Source: Micrococcus sp.
GTDB taxonomy: Bacteria; Actinomycetota; Actinomycetes; Actinomycetales; Micrococcaceae
Reading direction: 5' to 3'
NCBI GenBank assembly: GCA_029961105.1
Contig: JASBVO010000012.1
Coordinates: forward strand, 1 to 64,000
Length of the DNA stretch: 64,000 bases
The notes beneath the pieces were generated by a model that saw only the letters and a list, made by a program, of their open reading frames with translations, was not told the DNA's origin and made no database searches. Positions 42,791 to 51,947 of this stretch are shown in pieces. The position numbers and the translations under genes were made by a program. Each line of letters starts with the position of its first letter. Position 1 is the first letter of the stretch.

Positions 42791-43804
42791 TCAGCGCCGG
42801 GCGGTGAGGGCGATGCGGGTGACGACTCGCTCGACGGCGTACTCGGCGTCCTTCGCCAGCCCCTTGGCCTCGGCGTCGGCCTGGGCCACCCATTCGATGG
42901 CTGCGGCGATCGTGGCGGGGTTCCAGAACCGCACGGTCTCCGAGACCCGCTTGGCCTGCCACGGTGCCATCCCCAATACCTGGGCGATCTGGCCCTGCGA
43001 GATGCGAGCGTCGACGATCCGGGCGATCTGCCGGGTCTTCATGGCCAGGGCCCCGGTGATGGCCGGTGCGGAGACCCCGGTGGCCAGGGCGTGCCGGAGC
43101 AGCGCGGTGGCCTGGCCGGCCCGGCCCTCGATGGCGGCGTCAGCCACCCGGAACGCCGTCGCCTCGACCCGGCCGCCGTAGTACCGGTCCACCACCTGCG
43201 TGGTCACTGTCCCCTCGGTGTCGGCGGCCAGCTGCTGGCAGGCCACGGCGAGGTCGGTGAGCGATCCCCCGGTCGCGTCGATCAGGGAGCGCACGGCCTC
43301 CGGATCGATCGACCGACGGCGGGAGCGGAACTCACCGACGACGAAGTCGGCCTTGTCCGCGTCAGACTTGATGGGCTGGCACTCCACGAGCACCCCGGCC
43401 TTGGTCACCGCGTCCAGCAGCTTCTTGCCGCGGTTGCCCCCGGTGTGGCGCAGGATCAGGGTGACGTCATCGGCCGGGGCGGCCACGTAGTCGAGGCAGT
43501 CGGACAGGAAGGCCTCGTTCATGTCCTGCAGGCCGTCCGCCTGGACGATCTTGGCCTCGCCGAACAAGGATGGGCTGGCCAGCAGGGATAATTGCCCGGG
43601 CTGGTAGTCTGCGGCCTCGAGCCGGTGGACCTCCAGGCCGGGATCCGTCTGGCGCAGCGCGGTGCGGACCCGGTCCGTGACCCGGGTGGCGATGAAGTCC
43701 TCGGGCCCCTTGAGCAGCATCAGCGGCGCCGGTTCGACACGCCGCCAGTCGGTGCCGGAGCTGGCGGAACGGCGTGAACGGCTCGGGGCGGGCATGGGTG
43801 TCAT
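42791..43804 (-). CDS. holA: DNA polymerase III subunit delta
   Basis: A 337-residue clamp-loader subunit with the HolA AAA+-like fold (LLKGPEDFIATRVTDRV near residue 30) and the C-terminal helical collar domain. The ATG at 43804 shares an ATGA overlap with the comEC stop; the ATG at 43795 has better spacing to an AGGA and is the alternative. The comEC-holA-rpsT order is conserved in the phylum. Confidence 0.93.
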   Translation of the reverse strand: MTPMPAPSRSRRSASSGTDWRRVEPAPLMLLKGPEDFIATRVTDRVRTALRQTDPGLEVHRLEAADYQPGQLSLLASPSLFGEAKIVQADGLQDMNEAFLSDCLDYVAAPADDVTLILRHTGGNRGKKLLDAVTKAGVLVECQPIKSDADKADFVVGEFRSRRRSIDPEAVRSLIDATGGSLTDLAVACQQLAADTEGTVTTQVVDRYYGGRVEATAFRVADAAIEGRAGQATALLRHALATGVSAPAITGALAMKTRQIARIVDARISQGQIAQVLGMAPWQAKRVSETVRFWNPATIAAAIEWVAQADAEAKGLAKDAEYAVERVVTRIALTARR

Positions 43805-46326
43805 CCTACCGGGACGGGGTCGGCGCCCCGCCCGGCCGCCGTGGGGACGAACTGTCCGGTCGGGGTCGGCACCAGCGCCCCGCCGCGGAGCGAGAGGACC
43901 GTCGTGCCGTGCTGGTCTGTCCGGACCACGGGGCCGTGCCGCTGGAGTTCGGCGATGACGGACGGATGCGGGTGGCCGTAGCCGTTCTCGCGGCCGACCT
44001 GGACCACCGACAGCGCCGGATCCAGGGAGCGCACGAGCTCATTGCCGCCGTTCCTGGCCCCGTGGTGACTGACCTTGAGCACGTCCACGGTCTCCGGGTA
44101 CACCCCCTGGCGCAACAGTGCACCGGTGGCCTCCTCCTCCATGTCGCCCGTCAGCAGGACGCGGTAGGTCCCCCCGGGAGTGTGCACGGCGGCCAGCATC
44201 TGCAAGGAGGCGTCGTTCTCGCTGCCCGCGTCCGGCTCGGCTGCCAGCACGGTCCAGTCCACCCGCCATCCCGACGCCGGCCCGCCCACGGTTCCGGTCT
44301 CGCCCGCCCCCGGCTGACGCGCACCGGGGGGAGCTCCGGCGTCGCCCGCGCCGGCCACGGTGGAGTAGAGGATGCCGGCCGGGCGGCAGCAGTCGACCAG
44401 CTCTGGTGCGGAACCCGCGTGGTCCCGGTGGAGGTGGGACAGCACGAGCAGGTCGATCCGTGCCACGCCGAGGTGCCGGAGGCACGAGGTGGCGGCGTCC
44501 GGGTCCGGTCCCGTGTCGACGACCATCGCCGAATGCTCTCCCGAGCGCAGCACCAGCATGTCGCCCTGGCCCACGTCGCAGGCCGCCAGCGACCAGTCCT
44601 CCGGGACGGGACCGGCCGGAGGAGAGACGACGAGGGCCAGCTGGCTGCCCGCGGCGGCGCACACGAGCGTCCAGGCGGCGGTCAGCGACCGGCGCTGGGC
44701 CGGGCTCGGCAGGCCCAGCCGCGGCGGGCGGCCGCCGGTGATCCGGCGCACACGGGCGGGGCGGGTGCGTTCCCAGCGCAGCAGCAGCCAGAGGAGGGCG
44801 ACGGCGGCGAGCACGTGCAGCACCACCAGGCCCGCCCCGAGCACTCCCCCGGGCCAGGGATGGAGGGCCCCGGGCAGCGACGACACGCCGGTGGCGATCC
44901 AGCCGATACCGGCGGCGGGCCAGCCGATCAGCCAGTACACGGCGGATGCCAGGGCGGGTAGAGGCACTGCGATGACCGCGGCCGCCGTGCCCGGCACCGT
45001 GATGAGCGGGACGAGGGGTGCAGCGAGCAGGTTGGCCGGCACCGCGTAGGTGCTGAGGGTGCCTGCGATCCCCACCAGCACCGGCTGGCAGGCGACCTGG
45101 GCGCAGACGGTCACCGCGAGCGCGGCGCCGATGGTCCCGGCCACCGGACCGGGTAGCACTCGCCCGAGGGCGGCGGTCAACCACTGCTCCACCGGACGCG
45201 CGGCGAGCACGATGCCCGCGGTGGCCGCCAGCGAGAGCTGGAACGCCGGTTCGGCGGCCAGTCCGGGATCCCAGCACATCAGGACGCAGCCGGCCAGGCA
45301 CAACAGGGGCAGGGCATGCCGCCCCCGGCCGAAGAACACCGCCCAGGCCCCGATCCCGCCCATGACGGCCGCCCGGATCACGGACGGCTCCGGGCCGACG
45401 ATGATGACGAACACGACGAGTACGGCCAGGACCGCGCCCAGCACCACCGGGCGCCGGACCCGCAGGGAACGCAGCGTCATCATGACGGCGCCGGCGAGGA
45501 GTGTGCAGTTGGCCCCGCTCACGGCTGAAAGGTGACTGAGCCCTGATGCCTTCATGGCCTCGTCGAGTTCCGGATCCTGTACGGATCGGTCTCCGAGGAC
45601 GAGTCCCGGCAGCAGCTGGGGCGCGGCGCCGACGCTGCCGGAGGCCGCGTGCCGGACCGCCGCCCGCACCACGTCTCGTCCCGTGGTGCTGTCTGTTCCG
45701 CTCGCCGGTCCCGTCCCGCCGTCGAGAGGGGGGCAGGGCCCGGCATGCGGGCCGGCGCGCGCCCGGGCGAACACCGTGGAACCGTCCGCCTCCAGCGCAG
45801 CCGTCAGGCACACTCTCGTTCCAGCCTCCACGCCGTCCCAGTCGCCGTCCCCGGAGACGAGCACCTCGCTTCCACCGGGTATCTCGCGCATCGGATGACC
45901 GAACCCGTCGACGGAGACCGGCAGGTGCCAACTCTCCCCGAAGGGTCCCACGGATCGCACGGCCCGGCCCGTCGCCTCGCCTGAGACGCGGACCGGCTGG
46001 CCCGTGGTCACCGCGTCCTCCCATCCCGAGGCCTTCGCCGGAACACGGTCCCCGACCGCCTGCACCGAGGCCACGGCCGCGATCCACAGTGCGCAGGCGG
46101 TCAGGGCCGTCAAGCTGACCAGGTTCGCACGCTGCCGAGGGGCGACCACGACCAACAGCACCGAGGTCACGACGGCCGCCGCGGCCAAGGCCCACGGCAG
46201 CACCAGCATCGACTCATAGGGAAGGACCGGAACAGCCAAGCACGTGGCGATCGTCAGCACCATGGCCGGCACCAGCCGCACGTCGACCGGTCCGGGCACC
46301 CGCCCGACGGGCAGGGGGTTCACCAA
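43801..46326 (-). CDS. comEC: ComEC/Rec2 DNA-uptake channel
   Basis: An 841-residue protein. The N-terminal helices and OB-like domain are followed by the ComEC_N membrane channel (about 230-510), which contains GLSHLSAVSGANCTLL. A metallo-beta-lactamase-like domain at the C-terminus (about 580-830) has LSHLHRDHAGS and HHGARNGGNE. It forms the inner-membrane route for single-stranded DNA. It starts at TTG 46326 or GTG 46323; the N-terminus DVRLVPAMVL looks complete. Its usual upstream partner comEA is 13.7 kb away, beyond the island. Confidence 0.92.
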   Translation of the reverse strand: MVNPLPVGRVPGPVDVRLVPAMVLTIATCLAVPVLPYESMLVLPWALAAAAVVTSVLLVVVAPRQRANLVSLTALTACALWIAAVASVQAVGDRVPAKASGWEDAVTTGQPVRVSGEATGRAVRSVGPFGESWHLPVSVDGFGHPMREIPGGSEVLVSGDGDWDGVEAGTRVCLTAALEADGSTVFARARAGPHAGPCPPLDGGTGPASGTDSTTGRDVVRAAVRHAASGSVGAAPQLLPGLVLGDRSVQDPELDEAMKASGLSHLSAVSGANCTLLAGAVMMTLRSLRVRRPVVLGAVLAVLVVFVIIVGPEPSVIRAAVMGGIGAWAVFFGRGRHALPLLCLAGCVLMCWDPGLAAEPAFQLSLAATAGIVLAARPVEQWLTAALGRVLPGPVAGTIGAALAVTVCAQVACQPVLVGIAGTLSTYAVPANLLAAPLVPLITVPGTAAAVIAVPLPALASAVYWLIGWPAAGIGWIATGVSSLPGALHPWPGGVLGAGLVVLHVLAAVALLWLLLRWERTRPARVRRITGGRPPRLGLPSPAQRRSLTAAWTLVCAAAGSQLALVVSPPAGPVPEDWSLAACDVGQGDMLVLRSGEHSAMVVDTGPDPDAATSCLRHLGVARIDLLVLSHLHRDHAGSAPELVDCCRPAGILYSTVAGAGDAGAPPGARQPGAGETGTVGGPASGWRVDWTVLAAEPDAGSENDASLQMLAAVHTPGGTYRVLLTGDMEEEATGALLRQGVYPETVDVLKVSHHGARNGGNELVRSLDPALSVVQVGRENGYGHPHPSVIAELQRHGPVVRTDQHGTTVLSLRGGALVPTPTGQFVPTAAGRGADPVPVG

Positions 46327-46865
46327 GTTCCGATGGGCTCGTCGGTCCGATGCTTCATGGCGGGGTCCGCCTCCATGGACCCGGTCCGCGTCAGCCGCCC
46401 GGGGTCACACGGTGAGCCAGCAAGCACCCTCATCCGAAAGGCACTCGATCCGAGGCGGCGCGGGAGCCACGGAGGCACGCCCTGCGGCGGTCCATCCCCG
46501 CCCGCGCACTCCGGGTCGCCCTCGCAACCGTGGCATTCCATGATTCCACTGTCCCCTGTTCGAGCGGCCCACCGGCCCCGCGCACCCCCGTCCCGGGACA
46601 ACACGCCACCACGGCAACCACTGTGCATTAAGGGGTCGATTGACCGCACGCGAGAGTCTTTCGCTCCTAGACATGACCTAGGGCGTCCCGGGGAAAACCA
46701 CGGTCTTCCCCCAGAGGCGTCCACGCCTTTGACGTCGATGGCGGACCCCCGCGTGCACCGCTCACAGGTGCGGCACAGCAATGGCATAGGGGGTACCAAG
46801 AGCTCGGTGCTGACGTGGGGTCTTACCGGGCGCTACCGCAGCCCACGCAGGAGGAAGGAACCCCC
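46327..46865. other. Gene-free left border of the island
   Basis: 539 bp between comEC and the tartrate dehydrogenase-like gene. Open frames on both strands have no protein character (Arg/Gly/Pro-rich shadows). The last part carries AGGAGGAAGGA just before the dehydrogenase start. I see no repeat or attachment site. Confidence 0.5.
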
Positions 46866-47975
46866 ATGTCCCCCACACACCGAATCGCCGTCATCCCCGG
46901 AGACGGCATTGGCCTCGAGGTCGTGCCCGAGGGTCTGCGCGTCCTCGACGCGGCCGCCACCGCCTTCGGCCTGAACCTGGACTACGAGCACTTCGACTTC
47001 GCCTCCGCGGACTACTACGTCCGGCACGGGACGATGCTGCCCGAGGGCTGGTTCGAACGGCTGGACCAGTTCGACGCCATCTACTTCGGCGCCGTGGGCT
47101 GGCCCGAGGTGGTCCCCGACCACGTCTCCCTGGGGGGCAGCCTGCTGCAGTTCCGCCGCCACTTCGACCAATACGTCAATCTCCGACCCGTCAAGCTCCT
47201 GCCCGGGGTGCCCAGCCCGCTGGCCGGCCGGGTTCCCGGGGACGTGGACTTCTACGTCGTGCGGGAGAACACCGAGGGCGAGTACACCAGCATCGGCGGG
47301 AAGATCTTCGAGGGCACAGACCGCGAGACCGTGCTCCAGCAGGCCGTCATGACCCGCACCGGAGTCGACCGCATCGTCAAGTACGCCTTCGACCTGGCGC
47401 AGTCCCGCCCGAAGCGGCACCTGACCTCGGCCACCAAGAGCAACGGAATCTCCATCACCATGCCCTACTGGGACGAGCGGGTCGAGGCCATGTCAACCGC
47501 CTACCCTGATGTCGCCGTGGACAAATTCCACATCGACATCCTGGCCGCGCAGTTCGTCCTGCACCCGGAGTGGTTCGATGTGGTGGTGGCCAGCAACCTC
47601 TTCGGGGACATCCTCTCCGACCTGGGCCCGGCCTGCACCGGGACCATCGCCGTCGCGCCCAGCGGCAACATCAATCCCGACCGTAGGCACCCCAGCCTCT
47701 TCGAACCGGTCCACGGCTCCGCTCCCGACATCGCCGGCAAAGGCCTCGCCAACCCCATCGGCCAGATCTGGGCCGGAGCCATGATGCTCGACCACCTCGG
47801 CGAACCAGGAGCCGCCACCGCCATCACCACCGCCATGGAACACGTGCTGGCCGACGCACCCCAGGCGCTCACCCCCGACATGGGCGGGACCGCCACTACC
47901 GAGGACCTCGGCAAGGCAGTAGCCCACACCCTCACCGCAGCGGCCAACAGGGCCGGGACGCTGGCCAGCACGTGA
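46866..47975 (+). CDS. Tartrate dehydrogenase/decarboxylase-like (isocitrate/isopropylmalate dehydrogenase family)
   Basis: A 369-residue beta-decarboxylating dehydrogenase. The start RIAVIPGDGIGLEVVPEG is general for the family. FDAIYFGAVGWPEVVPDHVSL, FRRHFDQYVNLRP and VRENTEGEYTSIGG are the tartrate-dehydrogenase branch versions. The metal-binding DxxAxxxV-type block reads KFHIDILAAQFVLHPEWFD. It would oxidise tartrate, malate or related 2-hydroxy acids with NAD. The ATG at 46866 has a strong AGGAGG-type site. No tartrate uptake gene is adjacent; the next element is an IS. Substrate is therefore tentative. Confidence 0.82.
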   Translation: MSPTHRIAVIPGDGIGLEVVPEGLRVLDAAATAFGLNLDYEHFDFASADYYVRHGTMLPEGWFERLDQFDAIYFGAVGWPEVVPDHVSLGGSLLQFRRHFDQYVNLRPVKLLPGVPSPLAGRVPGDVDFYVVRENTEGEYTSIGGKIFEGTDRETVLQQAVMTRTGVDRIVKYAFDLAQSRPKRHLTSATKSNGISITMPYWDERVEAMSTAYPDVAVDKFHIDILAAQFVLHPEWFDVVVASNLFGDILSDLGPACTGTIAVAPSGNINPDRRHPSLFEPVHGSAPDIAGKGLANPIGQIWAGAMMLDHLGEPGAATAITTAMEHVLADAPQALTPDMGGTATTEDLGKAVAHTLTAAANRAGTLAST

Positions 47976-48061
47976 GACCCTGACACCCCGGCACCAGCCG
48001 CACATTGCCGTGGCGTGTCCGCTCATACTCGTGGCCAGATGCTGACGGCACGAAACATCCC

Positions 48062-48069
48062 CCCAACTG
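48062..48069. repeat. Target-site duplication, left (IS256-family element)
   Basis: CCCAACTG directly abuts the left inverted repeat and is identical to 49448-49455 on the other side. IS256-family elements duplicate 8-9 bp. Confidence 0.85.
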
Positions 48070-49447
48070 GGGACTGTAAGAAAAACGGTGTGTGGGGTCC
48101 GGCGTTTTCATCAGTGAGTGGCTCTCTCGAACCGTCCGGCGAACGTGATCGCAAACGCGTTCAGCGCCGGCTTCCACCTCATCACCCAGCGTGCCCGACC
48201 GCCGCCGGTCGGATCAAGGGACCGGGTGACGAGATAGAGGCACTTCAGGGCGGCGGCCTCGTTCGGGAAGTGTCCCCGGGCGCGGACCGCCCTTCGGTAG
48301 CGGGCATTGATCGACTCGATCGCGTTGGTCGTGCAGATCACCCGCCGGATCTCCACGTCGTACTCCAGGAACGGCACGAACTCCGCCCACGAGGACTCCC
48401 AGAGCTGCACGATCGCCGGATACTTCTCGCCCCACTGCGCCGCGAACTCGGCGAACCGGTCCTTCGCTGCCTGCTCGCTCGGGGCGGTGTAGACCGGTTT
48501 GAGCGCCTTAACGATCCCATCGCGGTGCTGCCGGCCGGCGTAGCGGAAGCTGTTTCGGATCAGGTGCACGATGCACTGCTGAACCACCGTGCGTTCCCAG
48601 GTGGTCGTGATCGCCTCGGGCAGTCCCTTGAGCCCGTCGCAGACCGCGATGAGTACGTCTTCCACGCCCCGGTTCTTCAGTTCGGAGAACACTTGTAGCC
48701 AGAACCTCGCGCCTTCGGCGCCGTCACCGGCCCAGATCCCGAGGATCTCCCGCTCTCCGTTGGTGGTGACGCCCATGACGACGTAGAACGGGGTGTTCCG
48801 CACCTGGCCGTCGCGCACTTTCACGACGATGGCGTCGACGAAGATCACCGGGTAGAGCGGATCCAGTGGGCGGGAGGACCACTCGGCCAACTCCCCGGCG
48901 ACCTTCTCCGTGATCCTCGAGATGGTGTCCTTGGAAACTCTGGCTCCGTAGACCTCCTCGAAGTGCGCGGCTATCTCCCCGGTCGTCAGCCCTCGGGCGG
49001 ACAGGGAGAGCACGATCTGGTCGATGCCCTCCAGGCGCCGTTTGCGCTTGGGTACGATCACCGGTTCGAAGGACCCGTCCCGGTCTCGGGGCACCTCGAT
49101 CTCGACGGGGCCGATCTCGGTGAGCACGGTCTTGGACCTCGTGCCGTTGCGCATGTTCTCCGCGATCGGCACCTGGCCGTGCTCGTGACCCAGGTGCTCG
49201 GTCAGCTCGGCTTCCAGCGCTGTTTCCAGGACGTTCTTGGTGAGCTGGTTCAGCAGCCCGCCCGGGCCGACCAGACTCACGCCTTGCTCCCTGGCTTGGG
49301 CCAGCAGCTGCTCGGCGAGTTGTTTCTGATCAATGATCTCTCCGGTCACGGGATCGATCATCGCCTCTGTTGCCTCGGTCGTGTCAGTCACGGCCGTCTC
49401 CTCTCGGATCAGGCCGGACCCTCACACACCGTTTTTCTTACAGTCCC
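48070..49447 (-). mobile_element. IS256-family insertion sequence (1378 bp, intact)
   Basis: The element is bounded by 25-bp identical terminal inverted repeats (48070-48094 and 49423-49447, starting GGGACTGTAAG). It is flanked by a perfect 8-bp direct repeat. It holds one complete transposase gene. Matching ends, an open transposase frame and an intact duplication indicate a recent, undisturbed insertion between the tartrate dehydrogenase-like gene and the metal-transport genes. Confidence 0.93.
48111..49391 (-). CDS. IS256-family transposase
   Basis: A 426-residue DDE transposase of the MULE/IS256 type. The catalytic acids are in FVDAIVVKVRDG (about 172), AVCDGLKGLPEAI (about 240) and TTNAIESINARYR (about 350). 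The N-terminal helical DNA-binding part contains LTTGEIAAHFEEVYG. The frame is complete from ATG at 49391 to the stop at 48111, within both inverted repeats. Confidence 0.95.
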   Translation of the reverse strand: MTDTTEATEAMIDPVTGEIIDQKQLAEQLLAQAREQGVSLVGPGGLLNQLTKNVLETALEAELTEHLGHEHGQVPIAENMRNGTRSKTVLTEIGPVEIEVPRDRDGSFEPVIVPKRKRRLEGIDQIVLSLSARGLTTGEIAAHFEEVYGARVSKDTISRITEKVAGELAEWSSRPLDPLYPVIFVDAIVVKVRDGQVRNTPFYVVMGVTTNGEREILGIWAGDGAEGARFWLQVFSELKNRGVEDVLIAVCDGLKGLPEAITTTWERTVVQQCIVHLIRNSFRYAGRQHRDGIVKALKPVYTAPSEQAAKDRFAEFAAQWGEKYPAIVQLWESSWAEFVPFLEYDVEIRRVICTTNAIESINARYRRAVRARGHFPNEAAALKCLYLVTRSLDPTGGGRARWVMRWKPALNAFAITFAGRFERATH

Positions 49448-49455
49448 CCCAACTG
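49448..49455. repeat. Target-site duplication, right (IS256-family element)
   Basis: CCCAACTG, identical to 48062-48069. Confidence 0.85.
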
Positions 49456-49569
49456 CGGTGGCACCGGCCATCGGTTGAGGACATGGAAGGCGCGTTCCGG
49501 AACTGGCCATGTTTGCCCTGCCGGCATGATGCCGGTCTGCGGCACGAGACACGAGGGGATGGTGAATTG

Positions 49570-49588
49570 TCACGGGGCGGCCCCGTGA
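49570..49588 (-). terminator. Possible terminator after the CDF transporter gene
   Basis: Perfect 8-base arms with a CGG loop lie 47 bp beyond the transporter stop on its own strand. Confidence 0.5.
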
Positions 49589-49634
49589 AGGCCCCCGGCC
49601 GAGGCCTCGTGCTCCGGCGTCGTGGTGGGTGTGC

Positions 49635-50351
49635 TCAATGGTCGCAGCACGAGCAGGCGCCGTCGCAGCCCACGGACTTGTCGTGGTCGTTGGCGGTGTC
49701 ACCGGTGAGCACGGAGACGGGGGTGCAGCAGGCGTCCCCGCGCCACGCCTCCAGGCCCTCCCTGACGGCAAAGCCAGCGATCACCAGGGCGGCGACCGGG
49801 TCGGCCCAGGACCAGCCGAACATGCTGTTCAGCAGCAGGCCGATCAGTAGCACGGCCGAGAGATAGGAGCAGATCAGGGTCTGCTGGGAGTCCGCCACGG
49901 CCGAGGCCGAGCCCAGTTCCCGCCCGGTGCGCCGCTCGAACCAGGACAACCCCGGCATGATGATCACGCTGACCGCGGCCAGCACGATCCCCACCGTGGA
50001 GTGCTCCGGCTCGGTCCCGCCGAGCAGGGACCGGACCGCGTCGACGGTGACGAATGCGGCGAGGCCGAAGAAGGACACCGCGATCAGCCGCAGGGCCGGT
50101 TTCTCCCGGCGATGTGGGTCCGGGCCCGCGAACTGCCAGGCCACCGCCGCGGCCGAGAGGACCTCGACGATGGAGTCCAGCCCGAAGCCGATCAACGCCG
50201 AAGACGAGGCCACCGTCCCAGCGGCCAGGGCCACCACGGCCTCGATGACGTTGTAGGTGATGGTGGCGGTGACCACCCACCGGATGCGCCGGTGCAGCAC
50301 CGCGCGTCGAGCCGCGGTCAGCGGCCGTGGAGTCAAGGAAGTGCTGGTCAT
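49635..50351 (-). CDS. Cation diffusion facilitator family transporter
   Basis: A membrane transporter of 238 residues with six helices. Helix 2 carries GFGLDSIVEVLSA, the usual acidic metal-site pattern (D-S-x-x-E), and helix 5 has SWADPVAALVIAGFAV. The C-terminal cytoplasmic domain of most CDF proteins is missing. Instead a short tail ends in CDGACSCCDH, a Cys/His cluster likely to bind soft metals. The ATG at 50351 overlaps the regulator gene by 4 bp (ATGA). With a CmtR-like sensor upstream, cadmium, lead or zinc export is the likely job. Confidence 0.88.
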   Translation of the reverse strand: MTSTSLTPRPLTAARRAVLHRRIRWVVTATITYNVIEAVVALAAGTVASSSALIGFGLDSIVEVLSAAAVAWQFAGPDPHRREKPALRLIAVSFFGLAAFVTVDAVRSLLGGTEPEHSTVGIVLAAVSVIIMPGLSWFERRTGRELGSASAVADSQQTLICSYLSAVLLIGLLLNSMFGWSWADPVAALVIAGFAVREGLEAWRGDACCTPVSVLTGDTANDHDKSVGCDGACSCCDH

Positions 50352-50689
50352 CGGCAGGTGCACCCGTCCGGGGTGCAACACCCCGGGTCGACGGTGACGG
50401 CCAGTTCCAGCAGGTCCCCCAGAGCCGAGCCGATCCGCTCATCGGTGAGGCGATACCAGGTGCTGCGCCCCTGCGCTTCGCCCGCCACCAGGCCGCAGCC
50501 GCGCAGGCACGCCAGCTGGTTGGACATCACCTGTTTCGTCACGCCCAACCGGGCCGCCAGTTCTGAGGGCCGGGCCGGCCCCTCGCGCAGGGCCAGCAGG
50601 ATCTGGGTCCGGGTGCCGTCCGAGAGCATATGCCCCAACCGGGACAGGGCCGAGGCATGGGAGGCGGTCACCGTAGTCGTCGTGCTCAC
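50348..50689 (-). CDS. ArsR-family metal sensor, CmtR-like
   Basis: A 113-residue winged-helix repressor. LACLRGCGLV in the recognition helix region has the Cys-x3-Cys pair of CmtR, and the tail CCTPDGCTC supplies further cysteines where CmtR has its third ligand. Known CmtR binds Cd(II) or Pb(II) and then leaves DNA. The start is GTG at 50689; the frame is open to 50875 but that part has no protein character. It is coupled to the CDF gene. An inverted repeat overlaps its promoter. Confidence 0.88.
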   Translation of the reverse strand: MSTTTTVTASHASALSRLGHMLSDGTRTQILLALREGPARPSELAARLGVTKQVMSNQLACLRGCGLVAGEAQGRSTWYRLTDERIGSALGDLLELAVTVDPGCCTPDGCTCR

Positions 50690-50695
50690 ACGCCA

Positions 50696-50716
50696 ATAGT
50701 ACACGCTGCTATGTAC
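50696..50716 (-). promoter_or_regulatory. Promoter/operator of the CmtR-CDF pair
   Basis: On the minus strand TACTAT ends 6 bases before the GTG, so the transcript may be leaderless. GTACA-N8-TGTAC (50699-50716) is an inverted repeat overlapping this -10 box, a suitable operator for the ArsR dimer. Judged by eye. Confidence 0.5.
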
Positions 50717-50916
50717 CTTGCCTGGGTGTACCCAATTGCGGCGCCCGCACCGGCTATACCCGTTCCGGGGATGGTTCGATGACGTGGTGGGGGGCATATC
50801 TTTCCCTGCCTGCATCCTGAGCGTTAGTACACGATTGCCGCAGCAGACGGCGGTGCTCCTCGGGGCCGGCCCCATGGCAGCTGGTCAATACTGCGAGGAC
50901 CGGCCCCTCTTTCGCT

Positions 50917-51600
50917 CTAGGCGAGGGTGGTGCCGAAGGCCAGGCCGAGCAGGTAGGTGACGGCGGCGGCCCGCTCGTCTGCGGAGAGCTGCTGGGCGCC
51001 CTTCTGCCAGGCGTCGGACAGGGCGACCACATGGTCGATCTGCACGTCATTGGAGGTGTCCTGGCCGCGGCGGAAGTGGATCTCCATGGCCGTGTAGGGG
51101 TCGTCGAGCACCCCGCTGGTCACCACGCAGTCGTTAGTGCCGGACCGGAAGGTCTCGCCGGTGAGGTCGCGGGCCAGCATGTCGTTGCGGGTGTCGCAGC
51201 CGTTGTGGTCGGTGTCCGACCATGCCGGGCCGAACTGGCTGCGGTCATAGCCGGTCTTCGGTGCCCGGCCCTTCACCGGCAAGGCTTCCAGGGCAGCCAG
51301 TGCTGTTCCTGCCGGCGCCTGTTCGGAGCCGGGGAGCCCTGACTCGCTGGTCGGTGCCGGCGTGCCGGGTTCGGTGGACGGAGCCGTCGTGGCCGGTGCG
51401 TGCGGGACGCTGGTGAGGGGCTCGGTCGACGTGGCACGACTGCTCGAGGACTCTGCGGGCTCGGCCGCACCTGCCGTGGCCGTCGCACTGACCGGCGTGG
51501 GTGTCGTCGCGGCGTGGTCCCCGCTCGGGGTGCACCCCGTGGCGATCAGGGTGACAGCGAGAACTCCTGATACCACGGAGAAAGGACGGATGAAATCCAT
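50917..51600 (-). pseudogene. HNH (DUF1524-type) secreted nuclease lipoprotein, C-terminus lost
   Basis: The frame encodes 227 residues: a lipoprotein signal ending IATGC (about 19-23), a long Ser/Thr/Pro-rich spacer, then the nuclease start VKGRAPKTGYDRSQFGPAWSD and the His motif VQIDHVVALSDAWQKGAQQL. Relatives continue with an ANDPLNLLAVDG block holding the second catalytic part and about 60 more residues. Here the sequence changes after DERAA to an unrelated hydrophobic end (VTYLLGLAFGTTLA) and stops. This looks like a deletion junction near 50960. Intact members are secreted nucleases; this one is probably inactive. Confidence 0.75.
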
Positions 51601-51875
51601 GAAGACTGTTCTTTCGTAGACGTGCCCGCGGAAAAGGCCTCATGACGTGGGTTCCCTGCGCGTGAGACGGCGAGCCATCCAGTGTATCTCCGCCGGTCAC
51701 GGGCTAACGGGCGATTGCTGCATCCGCGCCTCACGCTCACGAGGCACGCCACGGCGGTCTGGCCGATGTAGCGCACGGTGCCGTCAGTGCCGGGTCCACC
51801 GCGGGGGGCATCCCGGGTGCCGGGCTCGTCGTCCAGCACTCGGGATGGCGCGGGTCAAGGTCGAAGGCCGGGGCC
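51601..51875. other. Gap between the HNH lipoprotein and the IS21-family element
   Basis: 275 bp. It should hold the promoter of the minus-strand lipoprotein gene. I see no coding character and no remainder of the gene cut on the other side of the insertion sequence. Confidence 0.4.
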
Positions 51876-51947
51876 TGTCGACGACGCGTGAAAGATGACC
51901 CCTTAGCGGCGGGTGAATCTTGACCCCCTCGCATGATGCTAGGAGGC

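Noticed and set aside
46320-46974. Overlapping open frames on both strands between comEC and the dehydrogenase
   Set aside because: No family resemblance, biased composition and no consistent ribosome binding site.
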